DNA of 64,000 bases from positions 293,122 through 357,121 of the forward strand of contig JH720337.1 in assembly GCA_000231825.2 (NCBI GenBank), given 5' to 3'. Under the pieces are notes generated by a model. The model was not told the DNA's origin. It did no database searches and saw only the letters and a list, made by a program, of their open reading frames with translations. The position numbers were made by a program, and so were the translations under genes. This DNA is from Tetrahymena elliotti 4EA (taxonomy: Eukaryota > Ciliophora > Oligohymenophorea > Hymenostomatida > Tetrahymenidae). Positions 52,616-62,006 of the stretch are shown piece after piece (positions within the stretch are counted from its first letter, which is position 1; the number at the start of each line of letters is the position of its first letter).

Positions 52616-53717
52616 ATGCATTTAAAAACACTCCTTAAATCATTAATTAATCCAAGTAAGTAATTTACTTTGAGAATATCCAATACTTAGCCAGTCACAA
52701 ATACAATATAAATTGAGCAAATTGATCAAAATATACATAGTTCTAGCAATCATGAGGCATAATAAAGATCAACAGTAATTGAGAATTTTGCTGAAAAGTT
52801 ACTTAATAAAAAATACAACTAAATTGCTTTTTTAACAGGAGCAGGTATAAGCGTGAGTTCTGGTATTCCAGATTTTAGATCTCCTGAAACAGGGTTGTAT
52901 GCCTAAATTAAAAAAGAATATGCCATTAATGATCCTTAAAAAATATTTTCAATAAGATATTATCAAGAAAATCCTCTACCATTTATACAAGTTATTAAAG
53001 ATTTCTTTTCTAGAGAATATGACCCAACCTATGCACATAAATTAATTTATCATATTTACAAAAGAAAATAATTATTAATAAACATAACATAAAATATTGA
53101 TGGATTGGAATTAAAAGAGGGGATCAACCCTTCCAAAGTGATTTAAGCCCATGGACATATGAGAAAAGCACACTGTGTAAGTTGCAATCATGTAGTCGAA
53201 ATAGATACCTTTATACAAAACTGTAAACAGTTAAAAAAAACCTTATGCCCTAAATGCAGCAATTTGATAAAGCCGAAAGTAATTTATTTTAAAATATTAA
53301 CTTTCAAGTAAAAATAGAATAAAGCGGGAGAGGGTTTAAACGTTACAATCCAATAAATAATTTTTATTCAACTTTCAAACTAAATATTTTTACAATTCCT
53401 ACATAAAACCAATTCATATTTTACCTATTCAAACATATAAACTTTATTAAAAGATTGTCTTTTTTGGTGAGCTTCTTCCAAGGGAGTTTTATTAGTCTAG
53501 AGATAAGTTGTCACAATCTGATTGTGTGGTAGTTATGGGTACATCTTTGGGTGTCTTTCCTTTTGCTAATCTTGTAAATGAATTAGATCCATCAGTTCCA
53601 ATATATATAATTAACAACAAACTACCTTAAAACATAAACCATGTTAAAAACGAAATACAATTTATATAAGGGAATATAAATGAAATTTCTAAATAAATTT
53701 TAGATTATATTAAATGA
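52616..53717 (+). CDS. Sirtuin NAD-dependent protein deacylase, class I-like
   Basis: Removes acyl groups from lysines using NAD. Two exons (52616-53278 and 53454-53717) give 308 residues. Motifs: GAGISVSSGIPDFRSP (NAD-binding, from about residue 74), TQNIDGLE, the catalytic HGHMRKAHC (His near 179), a Cys4 zinc site (CVSC and CPKC), VFFGELLP and MGTSLGVFPFANL. The His, Asn-Ile-Asp and zinc Cys are all kept, so it should be active. The compact length and the FGELLP/GTSL wording fit the SIRT1/2/3 (Hst2-like) class; a short N-terminal stretch (MHLKTLLKSLINPSKQ) is basic and hydrophobic, so mitochondrial targeting as in SIRT3 cannot be excluded. It is divergent from the SNF2-like gene. The intron carries a GC-rich GCGGGAGAGGG stretch near 53322. 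Confidence 0.95.
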
Positions 53718-54063
53718 TAGCTATAAAAAGACATTAAAAAGTATTAAAGATTTTGATGAAACCTCTAATATATTTATAAATACCTGTGTATTTTTAATAA
53801 CTTATTCACTTACTCTTTCATCTATTTACTACTGTTTAAAAAACTAAAACCTAATAAATAAAATTTGTGTTACATTAAAGCTATTCAAACAATATTTATC
53901 AAAAAAATATTAATATGATTAAAGATCTACCACATGTTAAAATAGATATAATTGATACAAATGCAAATCATAATGACTTAAAAAATATTAGTTACAATTC
54001 ATCAGATGAATCATTTTTAAATTTTAATTTTAGATTATTTGTTAAGATATTTAAACTGTTTAA
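53718..54063. other. Convergent intergenic region, 346 bp
   Basis: Lies between the sirtuin stop (plus) and the V-ATPase c stop (minus). A/T-rich; no gene seen. Confidence 0.5.
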
Positions 54064-55400
54064 TCATTGAGAAAGGATCAAAGCAATAATTAAACCATAA
54101 AGACCCAAGGCTTCAGCAAAAATGAGAATAAGAATCATACCAACAAAAATTCTATCTTATAAGGCATTAGCTCTAACACCGGCATCACCAACAATGCCAA
54201 TAGCATAACCAGCAGCCTATTTAAATAAAAAAAATGTAAATTTTAATTGAAATAAAACTAAGTTTCTTTGAAAAAATAAATATTATCTATCAATCTAATC
54301 CATCAGATATTAATATTTCCTATTTTATAAATTCAAAATCTATAATTTAAACTATATTCAACTCCATATTCTTTCTTTAACATTTTCCATTCATTTTTAT
54401 TAAATAATGTGTTTTTAAGAGTCTCCTTTTTCTAATATTTTTTTTGTTTAGTAGATTGCCTATTTGATTACTCATATTTTATCTAAAATTTGATTAGTTT
54501 TGCTTTTTTCATTATGAGTATTAATGAAAATCATAACTCTAAAGACTTTTTAAGAAGATTTTTAAATAGAAATATTCTTTGATAAATGATTGTATAGATA
54601 ATATTCTTTCTTCTCTTTAAGTTAGCAATAAAAAATTAGTTTTTACAAGAGAGCTCAAACCACAAGCTAAACCAGCAGCAAGGTGAGCATAACCGTCGAA
54701 ATCGGTGTAGTTACTCTTACTGACTACATTTTTAGGTGAGAAAAATTATTTAGATAAAATTTTGAATGATTTTTCTTTTAAACATAGCTGAATTTTAGTT
54801 TATCAATAACATGATTAAATACTATTAAAAATAGGAAATGCAATTCAAAAATTAATCATTTGATAGATTTGATTAATTTAATACTGCTTTGCTATCAATT
54901 GATTCTTTATCTTTTACTAATTTAATATTATTTTCCTTTTCTTTTCTTTGTAATATATCCTATTTAAGTATATCAATAATGTTTATAAACAAACTTAAAA
55001 TTCAGCTTAGATTTGCAATCATTGAATGCTTTTTAATTTTACTCTTTTGAATTAGAATGACTGCAACAATCATACCATAAATACCCAATATACCAGCCAT
55101 GACAACTGGAATAAGGGATTTCATGATAATAGAAGGTTTCCAGACACCAATACTGCTGATACCTGAACCTGCTTTAGCGGTACCGTAAGCGGCACCAACA
55201 TCTTTTATTTTTATTAAAAATAGAATGCTTATAATGAGAAGAACACTTCAATTTTTAGAATAAAAAATGCTTTATGCTTTAAATTTATTTTATATTTTTC
55301 CTAATTGATTAGTTTATGAATTACTTGCTAAAACTAAGGCAAGAGAAACACCAGCAAATCCAAAGAAAGGAGCGCTTGTTGATTTTTGTTAGTCAGCCAT
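54064..55400 (-). CDS. ATP6V0C: V-type proton ATPase proteolipid subunit c
   Basis: Forms the proton-carrying ring of the vacuolar ATPase in endomembranes, including the contractile vacuole system. Four exons (55400-55325, 55201-55043, 54723-54647, 54216-54064) give 154 residues, the normal length. Four transmembrane helices are visible: [60 protein letters not shown] and [20 protein letters not shown]. The proton-binding Glu is in FAEALGLYG (Glu139), and the hallmark [19 protein letters not shown] loop is present as [16 protein letters not shown]. Codon choice is C-rich (GTC, ACC, TTC), like transketolase, suggesting strong expression. The introns (124, 319 and 430 nt) are large for a 465-nt coding sequence. 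Confidence 0.97.
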
Positions 55401-57646
55401 TTCTAAATATTTTTATAATAAATTGATTGATTATTTGTTTGTTTATTAATATGCTTTTTTATTCTTTTATCTATAAATAAATTAATTGCTTTTCTTTAGC
55501 TCTTTTCTTAATATTTTTTTATTTTACTACCTTTGCATTCAATTTTCTTCAACTCATAACACTCATTCATTTGCAAAAATCGATTTATTTGTTTATTATC
55601 AATAGCTCAACTATTGTCATCACACCAATATATTTTTATTTAGCTTTTTTTCTTTTTTAATTTCTTGTTTATTTCTTATTTATTAACTTCATGTTAAATT
55701 AAGATTTTTACTTAAGATTTCTTCCTAATTAATACCTTCTTAATAAATCCTTCTATCTATCTACTGTTTCCCTATATATCTTCTATCTTTATTTTTCTCT
55801 TAGTATTCATTCCATTCTAATTAATATATTTCTGTTTGGCATTCATTTTTATTAATAGTTTCTGATTTTTATTTTTGATGGAATCTCATTCTAATTTTAC
55901 TTAACTTGCGAAAAGACAGACATTCATCAATAATTTTACACAATTATTTTTCTTTTATCAATAATATTCCTTTATAATATTTATAAACATAAAATTGTCA
56001 ACAAATCTAAATATTTTAATACTTATTTTAAAATATGAGTGCATTAATCAAATCATAAAGAAATTATTTTTTTGTATCAAAAATAAAAAACCTAACATTT
56101 CCTAAATTTTTATCATTTTTTAAATTAATATTTTAGAATGCCAAATTTAAGATCATTATGATTATTAGAATGATTAAAACAAATTTTATTATTAAAATCA
56201 AGAAATTAAATAAAAATAAAATTTCAAAAAATTATTCTCAATAATTTTAATAATTAAATTAAAACTAATTAGATTTTAAATATAAAAATATAATTCTGAT
56301 GGAGACTCTTTAAAGCTATTCATTTTTTAAAATATTTCGAATTATATTCATCAAAAAAATTAATTAAAAATAAATACATTTGATGAGGAATAGTTAATTA
56401 TGAGATTTTATTTAAAAAAAACACTCTTATATTATTTATTAGATAAACTTTGAACTTATTGATTAATTTGAACGATTTATATAATTAAGTGTTTAGTCAT
56501 TTTTAAATAGACAATCTGTAAAGTATTTTCATTTTAGTTTAATTCAAACAAAAATATTATAAAATTAAAATATATCAATAAAACTTAAATTTAATTTAAA
56601 TAATATGAAATTAGATATTTACTACTAGTTTAATTCTTATAAGTATTATTTGTTTTATCATTTGATTTATTTTTGACTTAAAAATTTTCTTTGCATTTTT
56701 TATTTTTTAAAAGCATTTATTTTTAGATTATTTTAGTGATAATAATTATTTTATTAAAAAAGTAAAATTAAAAAAGTTTTTTTGATTCATGATAAAGATT
56801 GAGAATACCTAAAAAATAATGCTTTAACTCATAAATAATTCTGTTATTTAAAGTTTAAAAGCTTTTTAAATTCATTTATATCAAATGTATTTCTATTAAC
56901 TAATAGTAAATATTTAAAATAAATTTATTAATATTACTCAATTCTATCAATCATAATAATTAACAACTATCAACATAATAGGATGAATGATCTGAATTCG
57001 GTTTTTAAGCATGAAAATGGTTAGAATGGTTGAATTATCTCTATCTATAACAATTAATTTATTAATATGAATTTTTTAATAGAATAATCTAACCCCTAAC
57101 ACCTTAAAAAATTTTTCACTTTTTTTTCTATTTTAAAAATTTTAATTACATTATTTTATATTTGAGGATAATTTGATAGTATAGCTCTTTAGTTAGCAGT
57201 AGAAGCAAATGATTTTATAAGTAGAAAGCTCGCGCTTAAAAAAATGAAGTTTTTAAATAAAAACAGTCTAATTTGATTTCAAATTTGATTTTTTGAATCT
57301 AGATATTCATAGAAATAAGAATTGTTTGAGATATCTTGATTAGGAATCTGTCAAATTCAAAAGCTATTACTCCTAATAAAAGTGTGTGCTTTATTTAATG
57401 CTATTTTCAGTCAGAGTTTGTATTTAAATTTTAGATTTTACTACTTATTTTTGATAATAATATTTAATATAAAATATCTACATCTAAATTAGCTCTACGA
57501 AATAATAAATTTGAATTTACATAAAATCTCAAAGGACTAATAGTTCCATTTATCTGCACAAATAGGCTACCTAATACAAACATACTACCAATCTTAATAA
57601 TATAACTGATCACTACAAATACAATAATAAATATTCAAATATCGAG
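55401..57646. other. Large divergent intergenic region, 2.2 kb
   Basis: The longest gene-free stretch of the window, between V-ATPase c (minus) and the TOG-like gene (plus). The part nearest V-ATPase is T/C-rich on the plus strand (55480-55960), fitting an A-rich leader for the minus-strand gene. A GC-richer hairpin lies near 57222-57240 (AAGCTCGCGCTT). No gene supported. Confidence 0.5.
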
Positions 57647-58822
57647 ATGGACAACTACTTTACTAATAACGAAAACATCAACTAATAGTATCAAAATAAC
57701 CAATAAATAAACGAATAGGTTTATGGAAATAACAATAATAGCAACAATAATATTGTCTACTACTCTAGAGAAGAGCTTCCTGAATACCAGGAAGGAACAA
57801 ATCTTTAGCAAATAGGAGAGATTATTACAAATTTAATTAATTCAAAGTAAAACTGGCGTGATCAATTCGATGCTATCACCCATATGCGTGTCCTCAATAA
57901 GAATTATCCTTAGCATGTTAATCAAATTTTTTCTAGCTTCGGTATGTAAATTTTGGAAAACATAGAAGGTGTGAAGACTTGCACTCTTAAAAACACTCTT
58001 CTCTTTATTAATGAAGTATTCATTTCCTCATAAATAACCCCTTTGAACGATCTTGTCATAGAGAAATTTGCTCCTATTCTACTTTAGAAGTCTATTGATG
58101 AATCAAAAATTATTTCTTAACCTGCATAGAATGCTCTATTAACTTTTACTTAAACATGCAGTTAGTATGACTCTGCATATGTAATTATCATCAAAACAGC
58201 AGTTATTCATAAAAATCCTAACGTATAAGAAATTGCTTTAAAAATTATTTCTCAACTTATTTTGGAAGCTAAGGAAAATTTGACTAAACTTTAGCCTTAA
58301 ACTTTTAGCTACATAATGAAAGGATTGACTTAGACTATTTCTAACTCTCGTAGCTCTATCAAAGCTTTGTCAAAGGATGTAATGGAAACTATGGCATAAG
58401 TTATTGGAAATTAGAACTACATAAACATGATGCAGAATGTTCTTACACAAGAAGAATAAAAAACAATCCGCGAAAACTATGAAGAGCACGTTAACAAAAT
58501 AAGTAAATCTAAGAGCAAAGAGTTTGTATAAAGCAATCGTAAATCTATGATATCTTAGTTTAAATCTTAATCTAAATAGAGCATGGCCCCTGTTCTTAGA
58601 GGAGCAAATATAATAGAGATTAAAACTAACCAAGGCGAACAATATTAAGGAATCTTGCAATAGTAAGATCCAAATATAATGAACTAATAAAATAACATGA
58701 ATTACTATAATGGTAATAATAACAATAACAACTACTATTCTCAATAAAATTACAACAACAACAACAACAATAACAACAATAACAACAACTATTTCAATTA
58801 AAATCAAGGTTATCACTATTGA
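57647..58822 (+). CDS. TOG/HEAT-repeat-like protein with Asn-rich tail
   Basis: Intronless gene of 391 residues ending in TGA. Residues 1-60 are Asn/Gln rich. From about 65 to 290 there is an all-helical repeat domain opening with NLINSKQNWRDQFDAITHMR, the typical first HEAT helix of a TOG domain (Trp after a Lys/Asn-rich turn, as in CLASP, TOGARAM and crescerin proteins). Helices such as TLKNTLLFINEVF, FAPILLQKSID and VQEIALKIISQLILEA follow. The C-terminal 110 residues are basic then extremely Asn-rich (NNNNNNNNNNNY-type run at 58702-58800). TOG domains bind tubulin dimers; a single TOG plus basic tail suggests a microtubule or ciliary protein. Its neighbour downstream is EB1, the plus-end tracker, which fits. 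A general armadillo-like helical protein is the alternative. Confidence 0.72.
58702..58800 (+). repeat. AAC/AAT trinucleotide repeat encoding poly-Asn
   Basis: Interrupted (AAY)n tract within the 3' end of the TOG-like gene, coding for runs of Asn with occasional Tyr and Gln. On the opposite strand it creates a spurious hydrophobic Val/Ile-rich frame. Such tracts are common and length-variable in ciliate genes. Confidence 0.85.
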
Positions 58823-59813
58823 TTATCTTTAAATTTAGTATTATAGTAATAATTATAATAATAATAATAATAAAGCTTACTGTATTAGAAGCTATAGTTA
58901 TTATTATAATAAAATCTAAAAAAAATCTGTCATCTATCTATATCAAAACCTAATAAAGAACCATGATCAATTTAATTTTTAAATTCAAAAAAAGCACCTA
59001 AATAAATAGCTTTTCTATTATAATAAAAAACTCATTTTATTTTTAAATTCACTAATCAAACAATTTATCATAATTTATTTATAATAATATCTTTTTAGAG
59101 TTATTTGCAGCTTTTATAATTTATGTTCTACCTTTTGTGTAGCCAGTATTTTATACAATTTGTAATATCTTATTTTTAAATTTCAAATATTACTTTTCAA
59201 AATGTTTGGTCATATTTAAATTATTTTAAAGAAAATATTTTATTTATGCTTCAGAGATTACAAAAATAACCATCTTTCACTTATGTCAAATTCAAATCTT
59301 TTCCAAAAATTTAAATTCATTACCCGCGCTATTAATTTTAAAAGAATTTAATAGAAATTCAAAAAAAAAAGATAGCTTTAGCTTCATTCTTTGAATAAAA
59401 ATTTTGAAGTTAAATTTCAAAATTTAAAATTAATTAAGAATATGCTTATAAATTAATATATTCCTTTTACAAAATGGTTATGGTGATATCATGCAGATTA
59501 GAAGAATAGTATCAAAAAAAATCTTTGTATTTTATTCATTAAAAAGATAAAAATCACGCCAAAAACATAAACTATTTGTTAAATTCCAAGCTATTTACTA
59601 ATTGTTTGCGGGTCTTTATGATGTTTAAATGAAAACTTATCTTTCTAATCACTTTGAATATTTAAGAAATAAAGCAAAGGATTTATTTTTAACAAATTTT
59701 TAATATTGAATTTGATCATATAAAGTTTTCAAAATCTAAAAACAATATACTAACTAATAAGCAAACAATTAAAACAACAAAATAAAAGCAGAATATATTT
59801 ACCATTTTTATTG
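58823..59813. other. Intergenic region upstream of EB1, 991 bp
   Basis: Mostly A/T-rich. Two GC-rich E2F-like cores stand out, at 59321-59330 (TACCCGCGCT, reverse orientation) and 59605-59613 (TTTGCGGGT), about 490 and 200 bp before the EB1 start. No gene seen. Confidence 0.45.
59605..59613 (+). promoter_or_regulatory. E2F-like core upstream of EB1
   Basis: TTTGCGGGT, about 200 bp before the EB1 start and similar to the core upstream of POLE. An inverted CCCGCGC core lies at 59323-59329. The function is inferred from the motif only. Confidence 0.25.
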
Positions 59814-61001
59814 ATGAGCGAGGCAATTGGAATTATGGATCCAGCATACTTTGTTAACAAGAATGACATCCTTAAATGGATTAATAACACTCTTAAGGTA
59901 ATCTTTAATAGAATTTAATTTTTAAGATTTTTTATTATGATTAAATAATATGATCATATTTATTATCTGCATAATAGAAGTGTGAAAATCTTATTTACTT
60001 TTTATTGTTAAATTATATAGCTAAGTATTGAAAAGATTGATCACTTAGGTACTGGAGCTGTTTATTGCTAGTTTTTGGATATGATTTATCCTGGGTAAGT
60101 GTGTATGGGAAAAGTTAATTGGAAAGCCAAATTAGAGTATGAATACCTTAGTAACTTTAAACTTGTTACTAATTGCTTAGAAAAAAATGATGTTAAAAAG
60201 CACGTTGATGTAAATTATTATTTTTTAGTCAGTAACTCCATACATATTCTAAGCTAATATATTTATTGTAAATAACTATAATAGGTTAATAAGTTAGTTA
60301 AGTGCAAATATCAAGATAATTTAGAATTTGCTCAATGGTTTAAAAAGTTCTTTGACACCAAGTGTGGAGACAGAAATGCCGATTATGATCCAGAAGCAAG
60401 AAGAGCAGTAAAAATTAGTTCAGTTGTTGAAGTTCCTAAAGTTGCAAGAAAAGAGGAATAAACAAAGTAAAAGACAATAGCTGCTTCATAACCTACAACA
60501 TAAACTACCAGTGCTACAGTTAAAAAAGCTACTCCTTCTAAGCCTGCAACTTCAACTTTAGCTAATACCAATAAGAGAACTTTAAGTTAAATGTACAATG
60601 GCCATACTAATGGAAAGACAGCATTAAGCACCACCACAAAATAAACTACATCTTCAGTACATAACTCAGCCAGCAAAGTAGTAAGTGCTGCAAAAACTGA
60701 AAACAAAGAATACAACTCTTTGATTAATAGCATTAAAGATATTTTAACTAAAGGAGAATCTGATTAAGAAATTGTTAACAAAATTAGAAGTCTTGTAAAA
60801 GTAGATTTAGTTTAAAAGGAAAACACTGCTATGAAACCTGAAGAAAAAGAAAATACAGTTTTTCAATCTGAAGGAAAAGAAAAAACTGATATGAAATCAG
60901 AAACTGTTGATTAGTAAAATAGCTCTCAAATTAAATAAGTAGGAGGTTAATCAATTTTCAAGGACACAACCAACATTTCTTGTATTGAATAGGAAAATTG
61001 A
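59814..61001 (+). CDS. EB1: EB1-family microtubule plus-end tracking protein
   Basis: Binds growing microtubule ends and ciliary tips. Three exons (59814-59897, 60021-60209, 60285-61001) give 329 residues. The N-terminal calponin-homology domain (about 13-120) is clear: [83 protein letters not shown] basic Ser/Thr-rich linker follows ([18 protein letters not shown]). The C-terminal part has only a short predicted helix ([20 protein letters not shown]) and lacks the canonical EB homology coiled coil with its FYF..LR signature and the terminal EEY/F. Dimerisation and cargo binding may therefore differ, or this is a divergent ciliate form. It is downstream of the TOG-like gene in the same direction. 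Confidence 0.93.
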
Positions 61002-62006
61002 AAAACCTTTAGAAAAGTTAAAAAAATACAAATTCCTTTTAAATGCATATGATAGTAAAAATAAACAACTATTAAACTGGATTTACAAAATAATTAATAA
61101 TAATTAAATGCAAAAATTTAAATAATCTATCATCATGAAAAAAGGAATCAAACACTAAAATGGTCATACTAATTAATTAATAGCTTATTTATAAATGAGT
61201 TCTAAAATCCCTCTTTAATTAATTTATAAAATAAATTTAATTTGCAAACTAACCAACCCAATTTACTCTTTGGTTTTTCTATATTTTATATTTATCTCTT
61301 TTGAGTATGTTTTTGTTTTTTTAATTAAGAATTATTTCTAATTCAATTATTTTTCTTATAATTATCAAAATCTTTAAAAAGAATTAGATAAATAATTATT
61401 TCAAAGATTTTTAATTTAATTCTTATTTTAAATTAATATGTGCTTTCAAAAAATTAAATCTTGACATTTAAATGTGATTAATGCAAGCACTTAAAGCAAA
61501 TAAAAAATACTTTTTAGAAATAGTGGTATTTCAAGTTTACTTAGCATTAAAATAAATATTAATAATTAAAATTAAGCTTAAGAGTAATTCTTAGGCTGAG
61601 TATTCTTTTGAAACTAAAATTCGTAAACATATGGATGTTAGATAAAAAAATGAAAAGAAAAATATAATAATTCATGAAATCATGGATAACAAGTTAAATT
61701 ATTTGGAAAAATACAAAAAAAATTAATTCAATTATGAGAAATTTAACTAATATTTATTTTCATGCAAATTTTTATTTTTTAAAACATGGTATTATATGAA
61801 TATCTCAGATAAAAGTGGAGTGTTTTAGGGTATAAACAAATTTTGTTTCTAAGAGAATTTATAATAGATATTGAAAAGACTTAAAATAAATTAGACATAC
61901 ATAAAAGTTGATTACTAATACTAAAAAAGTAAAAAATTGAATAAATTAGTAGAAATTAAAAATAAAAAAGAAAATCCCATACTCTTTTAAATCAATTTTT
62001 TTTTAA
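61002..62006. other. Intergenic region, 1.0 kb
   Basis: Lies between EB1 and the Cys-rich protein gene, both on the plus strand. A/T-rich. AACCAACCC near 61251 resembles part of the Tetrahymena chromosome breakage sequence but does not match it in full. No gene seen. Confidence 0.45.

Noticed and set aside
57180..57245. tRNA-like stretch with a GC hairpin (AAGCTCGCGCTT)
   Set aside because: No GGTTCRANTCC B box, no acceptor pairing and no CCA-side stem of seven base pairs; only the one hairpin is convincing.
58370..58816. 148-residue Val/Ile-rich minus-strand frame in the standard code
   Set aside because: It is the antisense of the TOG-like gene; the hydrophobic part is simply the reverse of the (AAY)n poly-Asn tract.
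59321..59615. ACCCGC ... GCGGGT pair resembling the ends of the ciliate telomerase RNA
   Set aside because: The spacing is too long (about 290 bp), and no CAACCCCAA template or conserved pseudoknot sequence lies between.
60383..60571. 62-residue minus-strand frame
   Set aside because: Antisense to the Ser/Thr/Lys linker of EB1.
61240..61275. Possible chromosome breakage sequence (AACCAACCC)
   Set aside because: Only the central part matches the 15-bp Tetrahymena element TAAACCAACCTCTTT, which is known to tolerate little change, and no telomere repeats are nearby.
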